From NCBI RefSeq assembly GCF_046233715.1, contig NZ_JBJNRJ010000012.1:42988-106987 (forward strand): a stretch of DNA of 64,000 nucleotides, in the 5' to 3' direction. Positions within the stretch are counted from its first letter, which is position 1, and the number at the start of each line of letters is the position of its first letter. Positions 8,614 to 16,757 of this stretch are shown piece by piece. This stretch comes from Trujillonella humicola (GTDB taxonomy: Bacteria > Actinomycetota > Actinomycetes > Mycobacteriales > Geodermatophilaceae). Under the pieces are notes generated by a model, which saw only the letters and a program-made list of their open reading frames with translations, ran no database searches and had not been told where the DNA came from. Made by a program: the position numbers and the translations under genes.

Positions 8614-9099
8614 GTGGAGGACGGGACGGCGGCCCGGCGGGAGGTCGCGCTGCTGCTGCGCCGGCTCACCGTCGAGCTCGACGCCGTCAGCCAGCGGTTC
8701 GCCGCCGCGCACGGCCTGAACCGGACCGACGTCCGGGCCCTGGTGGCGATCATGGACGCCGCCCGGCACGGGCGGGCGCTGACCGCCGGGGGCCTCGGCG
8801 CGGCGGTGGACTTGCGCTCGGCGTCGGTGACCGCGCTGGTGGACCGGCTGGAGCGGGTCGGCCACGTGCGGCGGGTGCGCGACCCGGAGGACCGCCGCCG
8901 GGTCTCCCTGCACATGACGGAGTCGGCGACGGCCGCCGGCGCCGAGCACTTCGGCGGGCTCGCCGCGGACCTGCTGGCGGCGATGGAGGGCTACAGCGAC
9001 GAGGAGGTCGCCGTCGTCGGCCGGTTCCTCACCGACATGACCGAGGTGGTGGCCCGGCACGCCCGGGCGGCGGGGGAGCCGCCGGAGCCTCAGAGGTAG
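8614..9099 (+). CDS. MarR family transcriptional regulator
   Basis: A winged-helix dimeric repressor of 161 residues. An N-terminal dimerisation helix (REVALLLRRLTVELDAVSQRF) is followed by the wHTH: LGAAVDLRSASVTALVDRLERVGHVRR as recognition region and DPEDRRRVSLHMT as wing, the typical MarR D-R-R-RV pattern. The GTG at 8614 is preferred because GGGGAGG lies 6-7 bases upstream; ATG 8584 would add ten residues but has no ribosome site. It is divergent from the MMPL exporter and probably controls it and itself through the palindrome at 8555-8577. Its stop codon overlaps the 3' end of the convergent GroES-like gene. Confidence 0.92.
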   Translation: MEDGTAARREVALLLRRLTVELDAVSQRFAAAHGLNRTDVRALVAIMDAARHGRALTAGGLGAAVDLRSASVTALVDRLERVGHVRRVRDPEDRRRVSLHMTESATAAGAEHFGGLAADLLAAMEGYSDEEVAVVGRFLTDMTEVVARHARAAGEPPEPQR

Positions 9100-9422
9100 A
9101 GGCCGGTGTTGGCGTCCTCGATCCGCTCGGCGGCGACGGCGTGCACGTCGCGCTCGCGGAGGATGACCAGGTCCTCGCCGTGGACCTCGACCTCGTGCTG
9201 GTCCTCGGGGGAGAACAGCACCTGGTCGCCGACCTTCACCTGCCGGACGCTGTTGCCGACCCCGCGGGCCTCGCCCCACACCAGCCGCTTGGCGACCTGC
9301 GCGGTGGCGGGGATCAGGATGCCGCCGGTGGAGCGCCGCTCGCCGTCCTCCTTGCGCAGGGAGACCAGCACGCGGTCGTGCAGCATCTTGATCGGCAGCC
9401 CGTTGCCCTTGACGTCGACCAC
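9090..9422 (-). CDS. GroES-like (Cpn10 family) protein
   Basis: A small beta-barrel protein of the GroES/Cpn10 family. Visible features: LPIKMLHDRVLVSL at the N-terminus, GGILIPATAQ in the mobile-loop region, GEARGVGNSVRQVKVGDQVLFSPED, and a C-terminus ending DANTGLYL. The family caps GroEL, but this divergent type is found away from groEL in actinobacteria, and a stand-alone role is possible. The frame stays open up to 9476, yet those extra codons lie in a terminator hairpin, so I chose the GTG at 9422 (about 110 residues); ATG 9386 is the other candidate. It follows the metallopeptidase gene but is separated from it by that hairpin. Confidence 0.82.
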   Translation of the reverse strand: MVDVKGNGLPIKMLHDRVLVSLRKEDGERRSTGGILIPATAQVAKRLVWGEARGVGNSVRQVKVGDQVLFSPEDQHEVEVHGEDLVILRERDVHAVAAERIEDANTGLYL

Positions 9423-9452
9423 GCCGGCCCACGTTACGCGGCCGCCTCCGCG

Positions 9453-9509
9453 CGAGATCTGCACACTCGTCGCCATCAGCCGCTGATGGCGACGAGTGTG
9501 CAGATCTCG
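9453..9509. terminator. 27-bp perfect hairpin, copy 1
   Basis: Two 27-base arms (9453-9479 and 9483-9509) are perfectly complementary around a three-base loop. There is no T-tract. It lies just downstream of the metallopeptidase gene (minus strand) and upstream of the GroES-like gene. Apart from one base pair, the same arm sequence recurs at 36767-36827. Confidence 0.75.
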
Positions 9510-9529
9510 TCGAGGGGGGAGGGGGGTGC

Positions 9530-9877
9530 TCAGCCCCAGCCGAGCTCGTGCAGGCGGTCGTCGTCGATGCCGAAGTGGTGGGCGATCTCGTGGACGACGG
9601 TGATGGTGACCTCCTCCACCACGTCGTCCTCGGTCTCGCAGATGTCGCAGATGGCCTCGCGGTAGATCATGATCCGGTCCGGCAGCTCGCCGCCGTACTG
9701 CCAGCCGCGCTCGGTGAGCGCGAACCCCTCGTAGAGCCCCAGCAGGTCCGGTTCGTCGGGGTTGCGGTCCTCGACGAGGACGACGACGTTGTCCAGCAGC
9801 CGCATCAGCTCCTGCGGGACCTCGTCGAGCGCGTCGGCCACCAGCTCCTCGAACTGCTCGCGGGGCAGCGCGTTCAC
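9530..9877 (-). CDS. Zincin-like metallopeptidase family protein
   Basis: A compact 115-residue protein of the small zincin family (PF06262 type). The C-terminal VVHEIAHHFGIDDDRLHELGWG contains the HExxH zinc motif followed by a further His. No signal peptide, so it should act in the cytoplasm. Usual length for this family, whose substrates are unknown. GTG start at 9875-9877, four bases after the guaB1 stop, so the two are probably co-transcribed; the hairpin at 9453-9509 ends the unit. The motif is clear, but protease activity has not been shown for most members. Confidence 0.85.
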   Translation of the reverse strand: MNALPREQFEELVADALDEVPQELMRLLDNVVVLVEDRNPDEPDLLGLYEGFALTERGWQYGGELPDRIMIYREAICDICETEDDVVEEVTITVVHEIAHHFGIDDDRLHELGWG

Positions 9878-9881
9878 GCCG

Positions 9882-11309
9882 TCACCAGCTGGTCGGCTGC
9901 GGCCGGCCCTCCTCGTAGCCGGCCGCGCTCTGCACCCCCAGCACGGCGCGCTCGTGCAGCTCGTCGACGGTGCGGGCGCCGGCGTAGGTGCACGACGACC
10001 GCACCCCGGCGACGATCTGGTCGATCAGGTCCTCCACGCCGGGCCGGGCGGGGTCCAGGTACATCCGCGAGGAGCTGATGCCCTCCTCGAACAACCCCGC
10101 CCGGGCCCGCTCGAAGCCGCTCTGCCCCGACGTCCGTGCCTTGACCGCGCGGGCCGAGGCCATGCCGAAGGACTCCTTGTACAGCCGGCCGCTGCCGTCG
10201 TCGTGGATGTCCCCGGCGCTCTCGTAGGTGCCGGCGAACCAGGAGCCGACCATCACGTTGGCCGCGCCCGCGGCCAGCGCCAGCGCGATGTCGCGCGGGT
10301 GGCGCACCCCGCCGTCGGCCCACACGTGCCGGCCCAGCGCGCGGGCGGCCGCGGCGCACTCCTCCACGGCGGAGAACTGCGGGCGGCCGACGCCGGTCAT
10401 CATCCGGGTGGTGCACATCGCGCCGGGCCCGACGCCGACCTTGACGACGTCGGCGCCGGCCTCGACCAGGTCGCGGGTGCCCTCGGCGGTGACCACGTTG
10501 CCGGCGACCACCGGAACGGACCCGGCCACCGAGCGGACCGCGCGCACCGCCTCGACCGCCCTCTCCTGGTGGCCGTGCGCGGTGTCGACGACGAGCACGT
10601 CGACCCCGGCGGCCAGCAGCGCGCCGGCCTTGCCGGCCACGTCGCCGTTGATGCCGACGGCGGCCGAGGTGAGCAGCTGCCCCTGCGGGCCGACCGCCGG
10701 CTGGTACAGCGCCGAGCGCAGCGCGCCCTTGCGGGTGATCACCCCGACCAGCCGGTCGCCCTCCACCACCGGGGCGGCGCTGATCCGCTCGTCGGAGAGG
10801 ACGTCGAAGATCTTCGGCAGGTCGGTGCCGGCCTGGACGGTCAGCGGGTCGCGGGCCATGACCTCCGACAGCTGGGTGAAGCGGTCCACCCCCTGGCAGG
10901 CGCCGTCGGTGACCACGCCGACCGGGCAGCCGCCCTCGACGACCACGACGATCCCGTGCGCGCGCTTGGTGAGCAGCGACAGCGCCTCCCCCACGGTCGA
11001 GGTGGGCGACAGGGTGATCGGGGTGTCGTAGACGGGGTGGCGCGCCTTGACCCAGCTGATCACCTCGGAGACGACGTCGACCGGGATGTCCTGCGGGAGC
11101 ACGGCCAGCCCGCCGCGGCGCGCGGTGGTCTCGGCCATCCGCCGCCCGGAGATGGCGGTCATGTTGGCCACGACGACCGGGATCGTCGTCCCGATCCGGT
11201 CCGGCGTGGTCAGGTCGACCTCGAGCCGGGAGCCCACGGTGGAGTGGTTGGGCACCATGAAGACGTCGGCGTAGGTGAGGTCGTGCGAGGGCCGCTGCAG
11301 GAACCGCAT
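9882..11309 (-). CDS. guaB1: GuaB1 family IMP dehydrogenase-related protein
   Basis: A 475-residue (beta/alpha)8 barrel of the IMPDH/GMP reductase family. Order: N-terminal barrel segment (LTYADVFMVPNHS), a CBS pair (about residues 90-205), then the rest of the barrel with the catalytic-Cys loop GPGAMCTTRMMTGVG near 300 and the phosphate/flap segment ending SGQSGFERAR. Mycobacterial GuaB1 with this CBS-containing layout has been characterised as a GMP reductase, and that is the best guess here: NADPH-dependent return of GMP to IMP, with nucleotide regulation through CBS. It is divergent from the deacetylase gene, and the metallopeptidase gene follows it. True IMPDH (GuaB2) would be a separate gene. 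Confidence 0.9.
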   Translation of the reverse strand: MRFLQRPSHDLTYADVFMVPNHSTVGSRLEVDLTTPDRIGTTIPVVVANMTAISGRRMAETTARRGGLAVLPQDIPVDVVSEVISWVKARHPVYDTPITLSPTSTVGEALSLLTKRAHGIVVVVEGGCPVGVVTDGACQGVDRFTQLSEVMARDPLTVQAGTDLPKIFDVLSDERISAAPVVEGDRLVGVITRKGALRSALYQPAVGPQGQLLTSAAVGINGDVAGKAGALLAAGVDVLVVDTAHGHQERAVEAVRAVRSVAGSVPVVAGNVVTAEGTRDLVEAGADVVKVGVGPGAMCTTRMMTGVGRPQFSAVEECAAAARALGRHVWADGGVRHPRDIALALAAGAANVMVGSWFAGTYESAGDIHDDGSGRLYKESFGMASARAVKARTSGQSGFERARAGLFEEGISSSRMYLDPARPGVEDLIDQIVAGVRSSCTYAGARTVDELHERAVLGVQSAAGYEEGRPQPTSW

Positions 11310-11418
11310 GCCCCCAGTGTCCCGCAGGCGCTCCTGCGCGCGCGGTCGCCGGTCGGCTGCTCCGCAGGCGCCCGCAGGGGACCTTGCCAGCCCGGTCCCG
11401 GGCGGTCACCGTGCCCGC

Positions 11419-12283
11419 ATGGACCGACGTGCCTTCCTGGCCGCAGCCGTCGCCGGCACCGCCGCGCTGGCCGGGTGTTCGGCGGACCGGCCATCCCCTC
11501 CGCGGGCCGCGACGACGTCCCGGACCAGCGAGCCCCCCGCCCCGCCGCGCGCCGGTCCCGACCACCGCGCCCCCGACCCCGGGCACGCCGGAGCAGATCC
11601 TCGCCCGCTCCACCGTGCCGGTGCTCTGCTTCCACCAGTTGCGCGAGTTCCGTCCGGACGACAGCGAGTACGCGCGCACGATCATCACCCCGCCCGGTGT
11701 GTTCACCGCCCAGCTGCAGGCGCTGCGCGATGCCGGGTGCACCAGCGTGACCGGGCCGGCGCTGATCGACCACCTGCAGTTCGGGACCCCGTTGCCCGAC
11801 CGGCCCGTGCTGCTGACCTTCGACGACGGATCGGCCACGCACTCCTCGGTGGCCCTGCCGGTGCTGCAGCAGTTCGGCTTCACCGGCACCTTCTTCCCGA
11901 TGACCGTCGTCCTCGACAAGCCGGACTGGCTGAGCCGCGACCAGGTACGCGATCTGGACCGCGCGGGCATGACGATCGGCGCCCACACCTGGGATCACCA
12001 GCGCCTGGATCGGCTGCCCGACGGCGAGTGGGCCACCCAGCTGTCCGGGCCGGCCGCCGAGCTCGCAGACATCGTGGGCCACCCGGTCGACCTGCTGGCC
12101 TATCCGCACGGCATGTGGTCACCGGCGACCCTCGATCACGTCGCGGTTGCCGGCTACCGGGCGGCGTTCCAGCTCAGTGACGCCCAGGACGCCGCGCGCC
12201 CGCTCCTGACCGTGCGCCGGATCATGCCGCCACCGACGTGGGACGGGCCCACCCTGCTGGCGCGGCTGGAGGCCGATTTCTGA
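11419..12283 (+). CDS. Polysaccharide deacetylase lipoprotein, frameshifted
   Basis: Two frames together make one gene. From ATG 11419 the first frame encodes a lipoprotein signal: MDRRAFLAAAVAGTAALAGC, with a twin-arginine-like RR and an LAGC lipobox. The deacetylase domain lies in the +1 frame from about 11560 to TGA 12283: STVPVLCFHQL, LTFDDGSATHS (metal-binding Asp) and AHTWDHQRLDRL (HxxxH), all expected for NodB-type carbohydrate esterase 4 enzymes that remove N-acetyl groups from cell-wall or extracellular glycans. The join needs loss of one base near the C-run at 11533-11538. The catalytic part is intact. Either a recent lesion or a sequencing error; a start in the second frame (11384) gives an N-terminus without a signal. 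Confidence 0.75.
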
Positions 12284-12311
12284 ACCGGGGGCCGCCTCCT
12301 ACGATCGGTCC

Positions 12312-13607
12312 GTGATCGACCTGCGTCTCGTGCGCGAACACCCCGACGTCGTCCGTGCCAGCCAGCGGGCCCGGGGAGCCGACGAGTCCCGGGTCGACGA
12401 CCTGCTCGCCGCCGACGCCGCCCGCCGCGAGGCCGTCAAGCGCGCCGACGACCTGCGCGGCGAGCAGAAGTCGGCCTCGCAGGCCGTCAAGAAGGCGACT
12501 CCCGACGAGCGCCCGGCGGTGCTGGAGCGCGCCAAGGCCCTGGCCGCCCAGGTCAAGCAGGCGGAGGAGGCCCAGCGGGCGGCCGACGCCGCGCTGCGCG
12601 AGGCGCACCTGAAGATCGCCAACGTGGTCCACGACGGCGTCCCGCCCGGCGGGGAGGACGACGCGGTGACCCTGCGCACCGTCGGCGAGGTGCCCGCCTA
12701 CGACTTCGCCGTGCGCGACCACCTGGAGATCGGCGAGGCCCTGGGCGCCATCGACATGGAGCGCGGGGCGAAGGTCTCCGGCGCCCGCTTCTACTTCCTC
12801 ACCGGGCCGGGCGCGCTGCTGGAGTTCGCCCTCGCCCAGCTGGCGATCAGCCGCGCGGTCGCCGCCGGGTTCACCCCCGTCGTCGCCCCGGCCCTGGTGC
12901 GGCCGGAGGCGATGGAGGGCACCGGCTTCCTCGGCGAGCACGACGAGGAGGTCTACCGCGTCGAGCGCGACGACCTGTACCTGGTCGGCACCTCCGAGGT
13001 GGCGCTGGCCGGCATGCACGCGAACGAGGTGCTCGACCTCTCGGCCGGGCCGCGCCGCTACGCCGGCTGGTCGTCGTGCTTCCGCCGCGAGGCCGGCTCC
13101 TACGGCAAGGACACCCGCGGCATCATCCGGGTGCACTGGTTCGACAAGGTCGAGATGTTCAGCTTCTGCCGGCCCGAGGAGGCCGCCGCGGAGCACCGCC
13201 GGCTGCTGGCCTGGGAGGAGGAGTTCCTCCAGGCCCTGGAGCTGCCCTACCGGGTCGTCGACATCGCCGCCGGGGACCTGGGCACGTCCGCCGCCCGGAA
13301 GTTCGACATCGAGGCGTGGTTCCCCAGCCAGGGCACCTACCGCGAGCTCACCAGCACGTCGGACTGCACGACCTTCCAGGCCCGCCGGCTGGCCATCCGC
13401 TACCGGGACGCCGACGGGAAGCCGCAGACCGCGGCCACGCTCAACGGCACCCTGTGCGCCATCGCCCGCACGATCGCCTGCCTGCTCGAGGTGCACCAGC
13501 GCGCGGACGGCTCGGTGCACGTGCCCGCGGCACTGCGGCCGTGGCTGGGCGGGCACGAGGTGCTCACGCCGGGCATGGCTCTCGCCGCGCCGGTGCCCGT
13601 GCCGTGA
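12312..13607 (+). CDS. serS: Seryl-tRNA synthetase
   Basis: Class II aminoacyl-tRNA synthetase charging tRNA-Ser (and tRNA-Sec where present). The 431 residues begin with the two-helix antiparallel coiled coil that contacts the tRNA long arm (about 30-100), followed by the catalytic core with motif 2 (SSCFRREAGSYGKDTRGIIRVHWFDKVE) and motif 3 near the C-terminus (NGTLCAIARTIACLLE). Usual length for bacteria. GTG start at 12312. Its final bases overlap the GTG of the HAD phosphatase gene (GTGA), so the three genes to 15323 form an operon; serS followed by Cof-type HAD genes is a familiar actinobacterial order. Confidence 0.98.
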   Translation: MIDLRLVREHPDVVRASQRARGADESRVDDLLAADAARREAVKRADDLRGEQKSASQAVKKATPDERPAVLERAKALAAQVKQAEEAQRAADAALREAHLKIANVVHDGVPPGGEDDAVTLRTVGEVPAYDFAVRDHLEIGEALGAIDMERGAKVSGARFYFLTGPGALLEFALAQLAISRAVAAGFTPVVAPALVRPEAMEGTGFLGEHDEEVYRVERDDLYLVGTSEVALAGMHANEVLDLSAGPRRYAGWSSCFRREAGSYGKDTRGIIRVHWFDKVEMFSFCRPEEAAAEHRRLLAWEEEFLQALELPYRVVDIAAGDLGTSAARKFDIEAWFPSQGTYRELTSTSDCTTFQARRLAIRYRDADGKPQTAATLNGTLCAIARTIACLLEVHQRADGSVHVPAALRPWLGGHEVLTPGMALAAPVPVP

Positions 13608-14527
13608 CGGCGGTCCCCCCGGGGCCGGTCCGGGCGCACGGCGTGCTGGCCGGCTACGACGAGGTGGTCGAGCTCGGCGACCCGGGGCCGTGGCGGCCCA
13701 AGCTGGTGGCCAGCGACCTCGACGGCACCCTGCTCGACGGCGACTCCACCGTCAGCCCGCGCACCCGTGCCGCCCTCGACGCGTGCTGGGCGGCCGGCGT
13801 CCCCGTCGTCGGCGTCACCGGGCGCGGTCCGCGGCTGCTGGAGAGCATCCGCGCCGCGCTCGACGGCCGGGGCATCGCGGTGCTCGCGCAGGGTGGCTAC
13901 GTCGTCGACCTGGAGCGCGACGAGGTGCTGCGCACGGTCGGCCTGCCGCGCGCGCAGGCCCAGGCGGTCATCGACCGGATCGAGCAGGTGGCCGGCGAGC
14001 TGATCGTGGCCGTCGAGGACGCCGCCGAGCAGAGCGAGGTGCACACCCAGCTGCGGGTGCAGCACGGCTTCGAGTGGCCCTACCCCGAGCCGGCCCACCT
14101 GCTGCCCCGCCACCAGGTGCTGCCGCCCGGGGCGGTGCTCAAGGCGTTCCTGCGCTCGCCGTCCCTCGGCCAGGACGAGCTGCTGGCCCGCGCCCGGGAG
14201 GTGGTCGACCCGCGCGAGGCCGAGGTGACCCACGCCGGGCTGGGGTTCATCGAGGTCCTGCCGCCGGGGATCACCAAGGCCTCCGGGCTGGCGGTGGCGC
14301 TGGACCGCTACGGCGTCGACTTCGGCGACGTGCTGGTCTTCGGCGACATGCCCAACGACCTGCCGATGATCACCGCGGTCAACGACGCCGGAGGCCGCTC
14401 GGTCGCCGTCGCCAACGCGCACCCGTCGGTGCGGGCGGCGGCGCAGGCGCGGACCAGCGGGCACGACGTCGACGGCGTCGCCCGGTACCTGGAGGCGGTC
14501 TTCGGCCGGGAGGTGACCGGTGTCTGA
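13604..14527 (+). CDS. HAD-IIB (Cof-type) hydrolase 1
   Basis: A cytoplasmic sugar-phosphate-type phosphatase of the haloacid dehalogenase superfamily, 307 residues. Motif I is LVASDLDGTLLDGDSTVSP (nucleophile Asp), motif II the Thr/Gly of GVTGRG, motif III the Lys of ITKASGLAVAL, motif IV GDMPNDLPM. The C2B cap lies between residues about 90 and 230. The GTG at 13604 overlaps the serS stop. About 35 residues precede motif I, somewhat longer than usual. A paralogue follows with an eight-base overlap. Substrate cannot be told from sequence; these enzymes are often promiscuous. Confidence 0.9.
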   Translation: MTAVPPGPVRAHGVLAGYDEVVELGDPGPWRPKLVASDLDGTLLDGDSTVSPRTRAALDACWAAGVPVVGVTGRGPRLLESIRAALDGRGIAVLAQGGYVVDLERDEVLRTVGLPRAQAQAVIDRIEQVAGELIVAVEDAAEQSEVHTQLRVQHGFEWPYPEPAHLLPRHQVLPPGAVLKAFLRSPSLGQDELLARAREVVDPREAEVTHAGLGFIEVLPPGITKASGLAVALDRYGVDFGDVLVFGDMPNDLPMITAVNDAGGRSVAVANAHPSVRAAAQARTSGHDVDGVARYLEAVFGREVTGV

Positions 14528-15323
14528 CTGGCGGCCGCGGCTCATCGCCAGCGACATGGACGGCACGCTGCTGCGGGGGAACGACGTCGTCAGCCCCGAG
14601 ACCGTGGCCGAGCTGGAGCGGTGGCGGGCCGACGGCGTCCCGGTGGTGCTGGCGACCGGCCGGCCGCCGCGGTGGATGGTCCGCATCCGCGAGCAGCTGC
14701 GGCACGGCACGGCCGTGTGCTGCAACGGCGCCGTCCTGCTGGACCTGGAGACCTTCACCATCCTCGACGAGGACGCCCTCGGCCCCGACGTCCTCCAGGA
14801 GGTCACCGCCGAGCTGCGGCGGCTGCAGCCGGACACCTGGTTCGCCGTCGAGTACGGGCTGGAGTTCCGCCACGAGCCGATCTACCAGCCCCGCTGGGAC
14901 GTCGACGCGCCCGGCGTGGCGGTGGCGACGCTCGACGAGATGGTGACCGCGCCGGTGGCCAAGCTGCTCGCCCGCCACGAGTCGCTGCCGCGCGAGGAGT
15001 TCATGGGCCTGGTGGAGCGCGTCGCCGGGCCCCGCGCCACGGTCACCAACTCCTCGTCCGACGCGCTGGCCGAGATCTCCGCGCCGGGCGTCACCAAGGC
15101 CAGCGGTCTGGCCAAGGTCGCCGGGCAGCACGGGGTGGACCCGGCCGACGTCGTCGTCTTCGGTGACATGCCCAACGACATCGCGGCCTTCGAGTGGGTG
15201 CGGGCCGGCGGTGGCCGGGCCGTGGCGATGGCGCACGCCCACCCCGACCTGCTCGCCGTCGCCACGGACGTCACCGGCACCAACGAGGAGGACGGCGTGG
15301 CGGCCTTCCTCGCCTCGCTCTAG
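14520..15323 (+). CDS. HAD-IIB (Cof-type) hydrolase 2
   Basis: Second Cof-type phosphatase, 267 residues: motif I LIASDMDGTLLRGNDVVSP, Thr of VLATGRP, Lys of GVTKASGLAKVAGQHG, and GDMPNDIAAFEW. The GTG at 14520 lies inside the end of the previous gene, so translation is coupled. It resembles its neighbour throughout and is probably an old duplication kept in the serS operon. Substrate unknown. It is the last gene before a 320-base non-coding stretch containing a strong hairpin. Confidence 0.9.
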   Translation: MSDWRPRLIASDMDGTLLRGNDVVSPETVAELERWRADGVPVVLATGRPPRWMVRIREQLRHGTAVCCNGAVLLDLETFTILDEDALGPDVLQEVTAELRRLQPDTWFAVEYGLEFRHEPIYQPRWDVDAPGVAVATLDEMVTAPVAKLLARHESLPREEFMGLVERVAGPRATVTNSSSDALAEISAPGVTKASGLAKVAGQHGVDPADVVVFGDMPNDIAAFEWVRAGGGRAVAMAHAHPDLLAVATDVTGTNEEDGVAAFLASL

Positions 15324-15643
15324 CCGGCGCCCCGCCGCCCGGCGCGGTGCAGCGTCGGCTCAAGGGCCGGCGCCCGCTGCCGAGACTCCCGTGGAGCGGG
15401 GACCTGCAGCAGGCGGTCGCGCGCTTCGCGGTCTGAGCCCACCGGCCCCGGCCCACCGACCACGGCGGCGCCGTCTCCCCCCGGGGGGAGACGGCGCCGT
15501 CGCGCGTCGTCGCAGGTCACGGCCGGGTCACGGTCGGGTCCCCGCGCGGCCGTCGTCCTCGTGGGACAGTCGAGGAGGACGGGTCGGCGCCCATGCGCCG
15601 CGGGACCGTCCCGCGGCGCGACCGGCCGCGGAGGTGTCCGTCC
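15324..15643 (+). other. Non-coding stretch with possible sigma-28 promoter and chemoreceptor-tail relic
   Basis: About 320 bases without a functional gene. At 15360-15383 the pattern TCAA-N15-GCCGA matches a FliA/sigma-28-type promoter. Directly after it, an open frame to TGA 15434-15436 reads PWSGDLQQAVARFAV, which resembles the last residues of methyl-accepting chemotaxis proteins. The two are too close together for an intact gene. A hairpin (15466-15499) follows, then a GGAGGTG ribosome site before the slipin ATG. The relic reading is inference. Confidence 0.4.
15466..15499. terminator. Hairpin terminator upstream of slipin
   Basis: A 34-base palindrome with 15-base complementary arms (15466-15480 and 15485-15499) and a four-base loop. 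No T-tract. It probably ends transcription from the serS/HAD operon. Confidence 0.7.
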
Positions 15644-16582
15644 ATGACCACCCTGCTCGTGGTCCTCCTGGTGATCGGTGTGCTGGCACTGGTCACCGCC
15701 GGGGCCAGCCTCAAGATGGTCCAGCAGTACCAGCGCGGCGTGGTGCTGCGGTTCGGCCGGCTGCTGGAGGGGGTCCGGGAACCCGGGTTGCGGGTGCTGA
15801 TCCCGTTCGCCGACCAGATGACGAAGGTGCCGGTGCAGACGCTGGTCCTCGACGTGCCCTCCCAGGGCACCATCACCCGCGACAACGTGACCATCGGCGT
15901 GGACGCCGTCGTCTACTTCCGGGTCGTCGACCCCGTCCGGGCGGTCATCAACGTGGAGAACTACCTGGTGGCCACGTCCCAGGTCTCGCAGACGTCGCTG
16001 CGCTCGGTGATCGGCCGGGCCGACCTGGACACGCTGCTGTCCGACCGCGAGGCCATCAACACCGAGCTGCGCGCCGTCATCGACACCCCGACCGAGGACT
16101 GGGGCATCAAGATCGACCGGGTCGAGGTCAAGGACATCTCGCTGCCCGAGGGCATGCGCCGGTCGATGTCGCGGCAGGCCGAGGCCGAGCGCGATCGCCG
16201 CGCCCGGGTCATCTCCGCCGGCGGCGAGCTCGAGGCCTCCGAGAAGCTCTCGCAGGCCGCCCAGGCGATGAGCTCGACCCCCGGGGCGCTGCAGCTGCGC
16301 CTGCTGCAGACCGTCGCCGACGTGGCCTCGGACAAGAACAGCACCCTGGTCATGCCGATCCCGGTCGAGCTGCTCCGCTACTTCGAGCAGGCCGCCGGGG
16401 GGCAGGCGGCGGGCAGCGCCCAGCCGGTCACGTCCGGTGCGGACGGGGCCGCCCCGGAGTCCGCCGGGGACCGGCCGGTCCGGGAGCTGGAGGCCTCCCG
16501 CCCGGCCGCGCCCTCGGCCGACGGCGTCCCCGACCGCGTCGCCGACGGCGTCACCAGAGGCTCCGCGGCAGGTCCTGCATGA
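15644..16582 (+). CDS. Slipin/stomatin (SPFH/band 7) membrane protein
   Basis: A 312-residue SPFH protein: one N-terminal membrane helix (TTLLVVLLVIGVLALVTAG), then the band 7 domain (VQQYQRGVVLRFGRLLEGV, VDAVVYFRVVDP, LRSVIGRADLDTLLSDRE, ITR/IDRVEVKDISLPEGM), a coiled-coil region rich in Ala/Glu (RRSMSRQAEAERDRRARVISAGGELEASEKL) and a low-complexity Ala/Asp/Gly tail of about 60 residues. ATG 15644 is chosen for the GGAGGTG upstream. Slipins form membrane-bound oligomers; some associate with a NfeD protein, but none is seen here. Its last 32 bases overlap the convergent DUF1707 gene. Role in membrane microdomains is family knowledge only. Confidence 0.92.
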   Translation: MTTLLVVLLVIGVLALVTAGASLKMVQQYQRGVVLRFGRLLEGVREPGLRVLIPFADQMTKVPVQTLVLDVPSQGTITRDNVTIGVDAVVYFRVVDPVRAVINVENYLVATSQVSQTSLRSVIGRADLDTLLSDREAINTELRAVIDTPTEDWGIKIDRVEVKDISLPEGMRRSMSRQAEAERDRRARVISAGGELEASEKLSQAAQAMSSTPGALQLRLLQTVADVASDKNSTLVMPIPVELLRYFEQAAGGQAAGSAQPVTSGADGAAPESAGDRPVRELEASRPAAPSADGVPDRVADGVTRGSAAGPA

Positions 16583-16745
16583 GATCGGCGAGCTCGCCGA
16601 GGGTGCGGGCGGCGTAGGCCGCCCGCACCCGCTCGTCGAACTCGTCGATCGTCAGGCGGCCCTGGGTGAGCGCCCGCTGCAGCTGGCGGACGGTCTCCTC
16701 GCGGTCGGCGTCACCGGCGCGGACGGCCCGCCGCTCGTCCTCCAC
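16551..16745 (-). CDS. Short DUF1707 protein
   Basis: A 64-residue protein that is essentially one DUF1707 module: RRAVRAGDADREETVRQLQRAL, then a segment (GRLTIDEFDERVRAAYAARTLGELADLMQDLP) typical of this domain and related to SHOCT. In actinobacteria the domain usually heads a longer membrane protein; here nothing follows. The GTG at 16745 comes 12 bases after the bpa stop, so it probably belongs to the bpa transcript. Its 3' end overlaps the slipin gene on the other strand. Function unknown; the family is proposed to mediate oligomerisation. Confidence 0.75.
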   Translation of the reverse strand: MEDERRAVRAGDADREETVRQLQRALTQGRLTIDEFDERVRAAYAARTLGELADLMQDLPRSLW

Positions 16746-16757
16746 GGGCGGGTGCCG

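Noticed and set aside
9423..9476. ATG at 9476 as start of the GroES-like gene
   Set aside because: It lies within the arm of a 27-bp perfect hairpin that recurs at 36767, so the codons MATSVQIS come from the terminator.
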